Assembly: GCA_049792815.1 (NCBI GenBank)
Contig: JBARBG010000185.1
Coordinates: 1 to 5,074, forward strand
DNA: 5,074 nt
Direction of reading: 5' to 3'
Origin: DAIDKA01 sp049792815
GTDB taxonomy: Bacteria; Pseudomonadota; Gammaproteobacteria; Steroidobacterales; Steroidobacteraceae
Shown: positions 1 through 5,074 of the stretch, piece after piece
Numbering within the stretch: the stretch's first letter is position 1
Layout of the letters: every line of letters begins with the position of its first letter
Program-made: the position numbers and the translations under genes
Notes under the pieces: generated by a model
Told to the model about the DNA's origin: nothing
Database searches by the model: none
The model's input: the letters and a program-made list of their open reading frames with translations, nothing else

Positions 1-1
1 G

Positions 2-1828
2 CCCGAGACGGCGGCGGCACCCGCGGCCGCAGCGCCCATCGAAGCGAACTCCGCCCCGAGCGCCGCGGAAGCCTCCGCGCCCGAGACCACCGAAAACACG
101 GCCCTGGCGTCGGCGCCGCCGGTGAAGCACCGGCCGCAAAACATTACGGTGCCGGTCGAGCAGAGCAGCTCCGTCATGGACCTGGTGCGCCAGTGGTGGT
201 GGGTCCTGGTGGGGCTGGTCGCCCTCATCGCGGCCTACTTCGGCCTGCGCGCGTGGCGCGACCGCCGCCAATCCAGTTTCGATGACTCGCTGGGGAATCT
301 GGGTTCCCACACCGACACCCTGACCGGTGAGCGTGAGGCCAACTTTGATACGCAGCCGCTGATACCACTGCGCGCCGAGTCGATGCTGGTCGAGGAGTCC
401 GGCAGCCACGCCAAGCCGCGCTTCGACGGCACGGCCAGCAACCGCGCGCCGCACATCTCCGCCGACCAGACCATCAGTGCTGAAACCGCGGTCAACCTGG
501 ACCAGGGCGACCCGCTGGCCGAAGCCGATTTCCACATGGCCTATGGTCTGTACGACCAGGCCGCGGATCTGGTTCGCATCGCCATCCAGCGCGATCCCAC
601 GCGTCGCGACCTGAAACTCAAACTGCTCGAGGTCTTCTTCGTCTGGGGCAACAAGGAACAGTTCCTGAACAGCGCCCATGAGCTGGCCAGCAGCCGTGCC
701 GAAGCGGCACCGGGCGAGTGGGAAAAGATCGTCATCATGGGCAAGCAGCTGGCGCCCGAGGATGCACTGTTTTCCGGCGGCTCTGCCGTCAGCGGCGCGG
801 CGGCCGCCGGCGTCGATCTGGATCTGGAAGGCGGACAGAGCGGCGGCATCGATTTCGATGTCATCGGTTCACCCTCCTCGGTGCAGCGTGCCGCCGAGGA
901 CATTGACCTGGACATCGGGACCGCCATCGGCGAGCGCGACATGACCGCCGAGATGGCCGCTGCCCAAGCCACCGACAAGAATCTCGCCCTGCACACGGAT
1001 GCGACCGTCATCGCCGACACGGACACCGGTTCGACTCAGGAGATGACCCAGGGCCGCATGGCGGCCGCGCGCTTTGGCGGTCTGAATGAGGGCGTCACCC
1101 AGGAGTCGCCCACCATCGAGCAGCCGCTGGCCGGCGCCAATGGGGCGGCGACGGTGCGCCAGAAGGTCGACAAGGTGCTGCAACAGACCGCCCATGTGGA
1201 CCAGACCTCGGAACTGGCCATCGATGACCTGGGCCTGGATCTGAACGCATTGGACACCGTCGATCAGCCGGCCCTCGGCGCCGGTGCTGATGCGCCAACC
1301 ATGGTGGCGGGCCTGGATGAGCATTCACGGCGCCTGCTGGAAACGGCGGCGCATCGCACGGCGGATTTCAGCCTGGACCCGGCCGAAACTCCGACGGGCT
1401 CCTGGCAGTTCGATGGCACCGCCACCGATGCGCCCATCAGCGTCGAGGGCGCCGAGCACGACGTGGGTGCTACCGCCAGCCTCAAGGCCCTCACCAGCGA
1501 TCTGGACTTCAACATCGGGGTTCCGGAGCACCCACAGCAGCCCGCCGAAGGCAACGGACGCCACAGCATCGACCTGGATGTCGGCACCGCGACCGTTCCG
1601 GATGCGGCTTTTGCGCAGACCCAGCGATTGGGCACCGAGGACCTGGCGCTGCCGGACCTTGAGCCGGTGACCATGAGTGAAGTGGGCACCAAGCTTGATC
1701 TGGCCCGCGCCTACATGGACATGGGCGATCCCGAAGGCGCCCGCAACATCCTCGAGGAAGTGGTGACCGAAGGCTCCGTGGCGCAGAAGCAGGAAGCCCA
1801 GCGGCTCATTGAGTCGCTGCCCGGCTGA
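2..1828 (+). CDS. fimV: FimV/HubP-family polar hub protein, C-terminal 608 residues (5' partial)
   Basis: The frame is open to the left window edge, so the true start and the expected N-terminal LysM-type peptidoglycan-binding part lie outside. A GTG at 122 is in frame but is not the start, because the Ala/Pro/Glu-rich linker continues upstream of it without a stop. Fragment residues 1-55 are that low-complexity periplasmic linker. Residues about 65-85 (nt 194-256) form one hydrophobic helix beginning WWWVLVGLVALIAAYFGL and followed by Arg-rich residues, giving a cytoplasmic C-terminus. Residues about 170-230 are a TPR-like region (DPLAEADFHMAYGLYDQAAD, then KLKLLEVFF) typical of FimV. A long acidic linker with recurring DLD motifs follows. 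Residues about 561-608 carry the FimV C-terminal motif (KLDLARAYMDMGDPEGARNI, LEEV, QKQEAQRLIESLPG). FimV proteins anchor at the cell pole and are needed for type IV pilus function and polar protein recruitment. Their position just before truA matches Pseudomonas. The family is clear; the exact partners in this organism are inference. Confidence 0.93.
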   Translation, partial: PETAAAPAAAAPIEANSAPSAAEASAPETTENTALASAPPVKHRPQNITVPVEQSSSVMDLVRQWWWVLVGLVALIAAYFGLRAWRDRRQSSFDDSLGNLGSHTDTLTGEREANFDTQPLIPLRAESMLVEESGSHAKPRFDGTASNRAPHISADQTISAETAVNLDQGDPLAEADFHMAYGLYDQAADLVRIAIQRDPTRRDLKLKLLEVFFVWGNKEQFLNSAHELASSRAEAAPGEWEKIVIMGKQLAPEDALFSGGSAVSGAAAAGVDLDLEGGQSGGIDFDVIGSPSSVQRAAEDIDLDIGTAIGERDMTAEMAAAQATDKNLALHTDATVIADTDTGSTQEMTQGRMAAARFGGLNEGVTQESPTIEQPLAGANGAATVRQKVDKVLQQTAHVDQTSELAIDDLGLDLNALDTVDQPALGAGADAPTMVAGLDEHSRRLLETAAHRTADFSLDPAETPTGSWQFDGTATDAPISVEGAEHDVGATASLKALTSDLDFNIGVPEHPQQPAEGNGRHSIDLDVGTATVPDAAFAQTQRLGTEDLALPDLEPVTMSEVGTKLDLARAYMDMGDPEGARNILEEVVTEGSVAQKQEAQRLIESLPG

Positions 1829-1841
1829 GCCAAGCTAAGCC
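1823..1841 (+). other. Small inverted repeat over the fimV stop, ending just before truA
   Basis: GGCT (1823-1826) pairs with AGCC (1838-1841) and AGC (1828-1830) with GCT (1834-1836), with one G/A mismatch and a CAA loop. The fimV TGA (1826-1828) is in the left arm, and the right arm ends one base before the truA TTG. There is no T-run, so this is not a terminator. As RNA it could hide the weak truA initiation region until fimV is translated, but a stem this short can arise by chance. Confidence 0.3.
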
Positions 1842-1842
1842 C

Positions 1843-2634
1843 TTGCCACGGATTGCCGTCGCGCTCGAGTACGACGGTGCCCAATTTGCCGGCTGGCAGA
1901 CCCAGCAGGCGGGCGTCAGCAGCGTCCAGCACACGGCCGAAGCCGCCTTCAGCCGCATCGCCGCCGCCCCGGTGAGCCTCATTTGCGCCGGCCGCACCGA
2001 CGCCGGGGTGCACGCCCTGGGTCAGATCGCTCACTTCGACACCGACGCGGTCCGTAACGAACGCGGCTGGGTGCTGGGCGCCAACGCCAACCTGCCCGAC
2101 AGCATCAGCGTGCGCTGGGCACGCACGGTGCCGAAGCATTTTCACGCCCGTTACAGCGCGGAAAGCCGCACTTATCGCTACTTCATCCTCAACCGCCTGG
2201 GCCGTTCGGCACTGGCCGCGCAGCGCGCGGCGCTGATCTACCGGCCGCTGGATGCCGAGCGCATGGCCGCGGCGGCGCAGCTGCTGCTGGGCGAGCACGA
2301 CTTCAGCTCGTTTCGGGCCGCCGGCTGCCAGGCGCATTCGCCGATCCGGCGCCTGTACGGGCTCGAGGTCCAACGCTGCGGCGATCAGGTGGTCATCGAG
2401 GCCACCGCCAACGCCTTCCTGCACCACATGGTGCGCAATCTCGTGGGGCTGCTGCTGGAGGTGGGCCTGGGCAAGGCGCCGCCGCAGCACGCCGCCGAGG
2501 TGCTGGCCGCCAAGGATCGCACCCGCAGCGCGCCCACGGCGCCTGCGGCAGGGCTGTATTTGTGGAAAGTCCGCTATCCGCGGGCCTTCTGGCTGCCCGA
2601 GCAGGCCGCCGGGCCCGTATCGGCTATCATGTAG
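1843..2634 (+). CDS. truA: tRNA pseudouridine(38-40) synthase TruA
   Basis: TruA isomerises uridines 38-40 in the anticodon arm of many tRNAs in the cytoplasm. The 263 residues match the usual length (E. coli about 270). Visible family blocks are an N-terminal strand with EYDGAQFAGWQTQ (residues 9-21), the catalytic-loop motif GRTDAGVHALGQ (50-61) with the nucleophile Asp53, FHARYSAESRTYRYF (100-114) with the conserved Tyr region, GEHDFSSFRAAGC (150-162), ANAFLHHMVRNLVG (189-202) and the C-terminal APTAPAAGLYLWKV (230-243). The TTG start is forced: an in-frame TGA lies at 1810-1812, no ATG, GTG or other TTG occurs between it and 1843, and the N-terminus PRIAVALEYDG is already family-complete. 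No good Shine-Dalgarno is visible; only TAAG at 1836-1839 is close. It begins 14 bases after fimV stops, so coupling to fimV translation is likely. It is separated from accD by only 2 bases. Confidence 0.97.
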   Translation: MPRIAVALEYDGAQFAGWQTQQAGVSSVQHTAEAAFSRIAAAPVSLICAGRTDAGVHALGQIAHFDTDAVRNERGWVLGANANLPDSISVRWARTVPKHFHARYSAESRTYRYFILNRLGRSALAAQRAALIYRPLDAERMAAAAQLLLGEHDFSSFRAAGCQAHSPIRRLYGLEVQRCGDQVVIEATANAFLHHMVRNLVGLLLEVGLGKAPPQHAAEVLAAKDRTRSAPTAPAAGLYLWKVRYPRAFWLPEQAAGPVSAIM

Positions 2635-2636
2635 CC
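2622..2636 (+). other. Small inverted repeat over the truA stop, abutting the accD ATG
   Basis: GGCTA (2622-2626) pairs perfectly with TAGCC (2632-2636); a T/G wobble at 2627/2631 would leave a CAT loop. The truA TAG is in the right arm, and the accD ATG follows immediately at 2637. It has no T-run. It shares the GGCT...AGCC arms of the repeat before truA. A role in coupling translation is inference. Confidence 0.3.
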
Positions 2637-3500
2637 ATGTCGTGGTTCGAGAAGATCATGCCCTCGCGCATCAAGACCGAACGGCGCACGCGTTCGGTGC
2701 CCGAAGGGCTGTGGATCAAATGCCCGGCGTGCGACGCGGTGCTGTACCGCGCCGAGCTCGAGCGCAATCTGTACGTGTGTCCGAAGTGCAGCCACCACAT
2801 GCGCATCGGGGCACGTCAGCGCCTGCTGTGGTTCCTGGATGAAGGCAATCAGGTCGAGATCGGTGCCGCAGTCGAGCCCGAAGACATGCTCAAGTTCAAG
2901 GACAGCAAGCGCTACAAGGACCGCCTGGCCCAGGCGCAGAAGGCGACCGGAGAGAAGGACGCGCTGGTGGTGCTGGCGGGCCATTTGCTGGGCAGCCCGG
3001 TGGTCGCCTGCGCCTTCGAGTTCGAATTTCTCGGCGGCTCGATGGGCTCGGTGGTGGGCGAGCGGTTCTGCCGCGGCGTCGAGTTCTGCATCGCGCAGCG
3101 CATGCCCTATGTGTGCTTCACCTCGAGCGGCGGCGCGCGCATGCAGGAAGCCCTGTTCTCACTGCAGCAGATGGCCAAGACCAGTGCGGCCCTGGCGCGC
3201 CTGGCCCAGGCGCGGCTGCCGTATGTGGCGGTCATGACCGACCCCACCATGGGCGGCGTGTCGGCGAGCCTGGCGATGCTTGGCGACCTGAACATGGCCG
3301 AGCCGCGCGCGCTCATCGGCTTCACCGGTCCGCGCATCATTCAGCAGACCATGCGCGAGACCCTGCCTGAAGGCTTCCAGCGCAGCGAGTTCCAGCTCGA
3401 GCATGGCGCCGTGGACATGATCGTCGACCGGCGCGACATGCGCGATCGCATCGGCAGCATGCTCAACATGCTGATGAAGCTGCCGGCCCACGCCGCCTAG
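2637..3500 (+). CDS. accD: Acetyl-CoA carboxylase carboxyltransferase subunit beta
   Basis: AccD pairs with AccA in the carboxyltransferase that moves the carboxyl group from carboxybiotin on AccB to acetyl-CoA, giving malonyl-CoA, the first committed step of fatty-acid synthesis. The protein has 287 residues (E. coli 304). The N-terminus MSWFEKIMPSRIKTE is typical. A four-cysteine zinc finger follows (Cys29, Cys32, Cys48, Cys51, in CPAC and CPKC). The crotonase-like carboxyltransferase core shows FLGGSMGSVVGE (131-142), SSGGARMQEA (163-172), TMGGVSAS (204-211), EPRALIGFTGPRII (222-235) and LPEGFQRSEF (243-252). The ATG at 2637 is chosen over an in-frame GTG at 2562, which would lie inside truA and add a non-conserved leader. 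No Shine-Dalgarno is seen; the start is 2 bases after the truA stop, suggesting coupling. In E. coli the carboxyltransferase binds accA/accD mRNA through this zinc finger as feedback; whether that occurs here is unknown. accA is not in the window. Confidence 0.98.
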   Translation: MSWFEKIMPSRIKTERRTRSVPEGLWIKCPACDAVLYRAELERNLYVCPKCSHHMRIGARQRLLWFLDEGNQVEIGAAVEPEDMLKFKDSKRYKDRLAQAQKATGEKDALVVLAGHLLGSPVVACAFEFEFLGGSMGSVVGERFCRGVEFCIAQRMPYVCFTSSGGARMQEALFSLQQMAKTSAALARLAQARLPYVAVMTDPTMGGVSASLAMLGDLNMAEPRALIGFTGPRIIQQTMRETLPEGFQRSEFQLEHGAVDMIVDRRDMRDRIGSMLNMLMKLPAHAA

Positions 3501-3509
3501 AATGAAGGC
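3495..3509 (+). other. Small inverted repeat with the folC ATG in its loop
   Basis: GCCT (3495-3498) pairs with AGGC (3506-3509) around the 7-base loop AGAATGA, which holds the folC ATG; the accD TAG straddles stem and loop. Past one C/C mismatch, 3491-3493 can pair with 3511-3513 (one wobble). The stem is weak and may be chance. Confidence 0.22.
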
Positions 3510-4788
3510 CGTGACCCGCACGTTGGCCGAATGGCTGGCGTTGCAGGAGCAGGTGCATGCGCGTGCGATCGATCTGGGCCTGGGCCGGGTCGGCGCCGTG
3601 GCCCGGACTTTGGGCGTGCAACGGCCGCACTACCGGGTCATCACCGTCGGCGGCACCAACGGCAAGGGCTCCACCGTCGCGACTCTCGAAGCGCTGCTGC
3701 TGGCCCTTGGCTTCACCGTCGGCACGCTCACCTCGCCGCACCTGCTGCGTTACAACGAGCGCATCCATGTGGCGGGCCGCGAAGCCACCGATGCCGAACT
3801 GGTCGACCTTTTTGAGCGCATCGAGGCGGCACGCGGCGCCACCACGCTGACCTTCTTCGAATACAACACCCTGGCCGCGCTGCTGCTGTTCGCCGATCAG
3901 CAGGTCGACGTGGCGGTTCTGGAGGTCGGTCTGGGTGGGCGGCTTGATGCCGTCAACCTGGTCGATGCGGACGTGGGCGTGCTGTGTTCGGTGGGCCTTG
4001 ATCACCGTGACTGGCTGGGCGATACGCTCGATGCCATCGGCGCGGAGAAGGCCGGGATCTTCCGCGCCGCGCACCCGGCGGTGCTGGGTACGCCACAGAT
4101 GCCCGAGTCGGTGTACGCCGCCATTGAGCTGCTGGGCGCCAGGCCCGTGATCGCCGAACGCCAGTTCAGCTGGAACATCGGGCAGGGCAGCTGGACCTAT
4201 CGCGGCCTTGCGGGGGAGGTCAGCGGCCTGCCCGCGCCCCGGCTGGCCGGGGCCATACAGTATCGCAATGCCGCCACCGCCCTGGCCGCGGTCGAAGCGC
4301 TCGCCGACTTTGCAGGCCCGCAGCTGCGCACTGCACCGCTCACCCGCGAGGTGATCGCCGCGGCGCTGTCGCGGGTGCAGGTGGCGGGGCGCTTCCAGAT
4401 CATCGAAGGTCCGGTGGAGTGGATACTCGATGTGTCGCACAACGAGCCGGCGGCGCAGGTGCTGAAGGCGAATCTGCAGGCGCGTCCCGTCACGGGCCGC
4501 ACGCTGGCGGTGTGCGGCATCCTGCAGGACAAGGATGCGGGGGAGATCGCCCGGGTGCTTGCCGGCTGCGCGGACGTGTGGATTGCCTGCGCGCTGCCCG
4601 GGCCACGGGGCGGCACGGCGGCGGCACTGGCGACACGCTTAGGCCCACCGATTCGCGTGGCCGAGCGGGCCGACTCAGTGGCCGAGGGTTGCGCGCGGGC
4701 GCGCACTCTGGCACGGCCCGGGGACCGGGTGCTGGTGTTCGGCAGCTTCGCCACGGTGACCGCGGCGCTCGAGTGGCTTCAGCTATAA
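3502..4788 (+). CDS. folC: Bifunctional dihydrofolate synthase / folylpolyglutamate synthase
   Basis: FolC adds L-glutamate to dihydropteroate and then further glutamates to reduced folates, using ATP; it is a Mur-ligase-like cytoplasmic enzyme. The 428 residues are the usual size. Visible motifs are RAIDLGLGRV (21-30), the P-loop GGTNGKGST (50-58), TSPHLLRYNERI (78-89), EVGLGGRLDAVN (141-152), DHRDWLG (167-173), EKAGIFR (182-188, whose Lys183 should correspond to the carbamylated lysine of E. coli FolC), GRFQ (296-299), the C-terminal-domain segment LDVSHNEPAA (309-318), GILQDKD (339-345) and a FGSF block near residue 413. The segment 309-318 differs from the commoner VAHNPHAA form. The ATG at 3502 is preferred; a GTG at 3511, three codons later, is possible and only shortens the N-terminus. 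The gene begins 1 base after the accD stop with no clear Shine-Dalgarno, so translation is probably coupled. A perfect TATAAT overlaps its stop codon. Confidence 0.97.
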   Translation: MKAVTRTLAEWLALQEQVHARAIDLGLGRVGAVARTLGVQRPHYRVITVGGTNGKGSTVATLEALLLALGFTVGTLTSPHLLRYNERIHVAGREATDAELVDLFERIEAARGATTLTFFEYNTLAALLLFADQQVDVAVLEVGLGGRLDAVNLVDADVGVLCSVGLDHRDWLGDTLDAIGAEKAGIFRAAHPAVLGTPQMPESVYAAIELLGARPVIAERQFSWNIGQGSWTYRGLAGEVSGLPAPRLAGAIQYRNAATALAAVEALADFAGPQLRTAPLTREVIAAALSRVQVAGRFQIIEGPVEWILDVSHNEPAAQVLKANLQARPVTGRTLAVCGILQDKDAGEIARVLAGCADVWIACALPGPRGGTAAALATRLGPPIRVAERADSVAEGCARARTLARPGDRVLVFGSFATVTAALEWLQL

Positions 4789-4789
4789 T
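4784..4789 (+). promoter_or_regulatory. Possible -10 box TATAAT before dedD
   Basis: A perfect TATAAT sits over the last bases of folC (its TAA stop is 4786-4788), 21 bases before the dedD TTG. In such GC-rich DNA the match stands out. However, no TTGACA-like -35 element occurs 16-18 bases upstream (the region reads GCGGCG-like), there is no extended TG motif, and a start about 7 bases downstream would give a leader of only about 14 bases. It may be an internal promoter or chance. Confidence 0.2.
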
Positions 4790-4795
4790 CACGCG

Positions 4796-4809
4796 ATCCT
4801 GAGGCGGAT
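4796..4809 (+). other. Small inverted repeat presenting the dedD Shine-Dalgarno
   Basis: ATCC (4796-4799) pairs with GGAT (4806-4809), leaving the loop TGAGGC that contains the GAGG ribosome binding site; G4795 could wobble-pair with T4810, the first base of the TTG. Four base pairs is marginal stability, so this is recorded as a visible pattern only. Confidence 0.2.
4801..4804 (+). promoter_or_regulatory. Shine-Dalgarno GAGG deciding the dedD TTG start
   Basis: GAGG lies 5 bases before the TTG at 4810. It is the only convincing ribosome binding site at the four gene starts in the window, and it fixes a non-ATG start that might otherwise be doubted. It also falls in the loop of a small inverted repeat (4796-4799 with 4806-4809). 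Confidence 0.7.
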
Positions 4810-5074
4810 TTGGAACAGCAAGCCAAAGAAAGACTGACCGGCGGTGTGATCCTGGTCGTGCTGCTGGTGCTGCTGGTACCGGAGCTGCTGACCGGTCCTC
4901 GACCCGCGCCACCCGTGGCGCCGGTGCGGCCCGACCAGGCGCCAATGCGTTCCTACACGATGGACCTGGGCGAATCACCGCATACGCGCGAGCCGGTCGC
5001 CGCCTCCACGGCGGCACCGCCGGCCCGCGAGCTGGCGCCAGTCGCCCACAGCGCACCGGTGTCCGCGCCGGCGC
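4810..5074 (+). CDS. dedD: DedD-like SPOR-family protein, N-terminal 88 residues (3' partial)
   Basis: The frame stays open to the right edge. The visible part starts MEQQAKERLTGG, then a hydrophobic helix (about residues 12-27, VILVVLLVLLVPELL) and a Pro/Ala-rich periplasmic linker containing RSYTMDLGES (47-56). This short cytosolic tail, single helix ending in a P-x-L-L-x-G pattern, and low-complexity linker is the layout of DedD-type proteins encoded after folC; the peptidoglycan-binding SPOR domain expected at the C-terminus is outside the window, so it is inferred. In E. coli, DedD is a cell-division protein that works at the septum. The TTG start is supported by GAGG at 4801-4804 with 5 bases of spacing and by an in-frame stop at 4786-4788 (the folC stop) with no other start between. 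A 9-base unit GTGCTGCTG is repeated in tandem at 4858-4875 within the membrane helix. The linker is rich in Ala, Pro and Val. Confidence 0.8.
   Translation, partial: MEQQAKERLTGGVILVVLLVLLVPELLTGPRPAPPVAPVRPDQAPMRSYTMDLGESPHTREPVAASTAAPPARELAPVAHSAPVSAPA

Noticed and set aside
122..124. GTG at 122 as the start of the fimV gene
   Set aside because: The frame continues open upstream to the window edge with the same Ala/Pro-rich linker, no Shine-Dalgarno precedes it, and FimV needs a long N-terminal part.
1823..1841. Rho-independent terminator between fimV and truA
   Set aside because: The inverted repeat is short and not followed by a T-run, and the genes are too closely packed for termination to be plausible.
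1711..2490. 259-codon open frame on the minus strand opposite fimV/truA
   Set aside because: It is antisense to conserved TruA motifs, has low-complexity composition and no family resemblance; it is a shadow of the real reading frame.
2625..2630. TATCAT before accD as a -10 promoter element
   Set aside because: No -35 element lies at suitable spacing, it sits inside the truA end, and the match is explained by the hairpin and the codons; too weak to list.
2562..2636. GTG at 2562 as an upstream start for accD
   Set aside because: It would add 25 residues translated from inside truA; the conserved AccD N-terminus begins at the ATG at 2637.
2252..2842. 196-codon plus-strand frame overlapping truA and accD
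   Set aside because: It is out of frame with both genes and gives an Arg/Trp/Pro-rich sequence with no motif; both real frames are strongly conserved.
3463..4440. 325-codon open frame on the minus strand opposite folC
   Set aside because: It is fully antisense to a clearly conserved folC, its translation is rich in Arg, Gly, Gln and His with no recognisable domain, and long antisense frames are expected in GC-rich codon-biased genes.
4490..5056. 188-codon minus-strand frame over the folC end and dedD start
   Set aside because: Its translation is Arg/Pro/Ala-rich, and it runs across two genes and their junction; no domain is recognisable.

Overview
This is a GC-rich stretch (roughly two thirds G+C by eye) that is almost entirely coding, all on the + strand. 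It reads as a conserved gammaproteobacterial housekeeping cluster: fimV (3' part) - truA - accD - folC - dedD-like SPOR-family gene (5' part). The order matches the P. aeruginosa fimV-truA-trpF-accD-folC-dedD-cvpA-purF and E. coli truA-dedA-accD-folC-dedD-cvpA-purF neighbourhoods. A FimV polar-hub protein next to truA, together with the sequence character, points to a high-GC gammaproteobacterium. The order Xanthomonadales/Nevskiales or a relative is a guess only.

Layout: 2-1828 is the C-terminal 608 residues of FimV, with a Pro/Ala linker, one membrane helix, a TPR region, a long acidic linker and the FimV C-terminal motif. 1843-2634 is truA, tRNA pseudouridine synthase A, with a TTG start. 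2637-3500 is accD, the acetyl-CoA carboxylase carboxyltransferase beta subunit with its zinc finger. 3502-4788 is folC, dihydrofolate synthase/folylpolyglutamate synthase. 4810-5074 is the start of a DedD-like SPOR-family protein, also with a TTG start and cut by the window end. There is no gene-free stretch longer than about 21 bases, and no RNA gene, mobile element, CRISPR array or clear rho-independent terminator.

The genes are packed with gaps of 14, 2, 1 and 21 bases, so they are very probably co-transcribed and translationally coupled. Only dedD has a recognisable Shine-Dalgarno sequence. Functionally the cluster mixes envelope/pole organisation (FimV, SPOR protein), tRNA modification (TruA), fatty-acid precursor supply (AccD) and folate metabolism (FolC).

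I found no new biological system. The points worth a second look are modest: no trp or dedA gene lies between truA and accD; small inverted repeats sit over all four stop/start junctions; a short Asp-rich motif recurs in the FimV linker; a perfect TATAAT overlaps the folC stop codon; and the conserved AHNP segment of FolC is variant.
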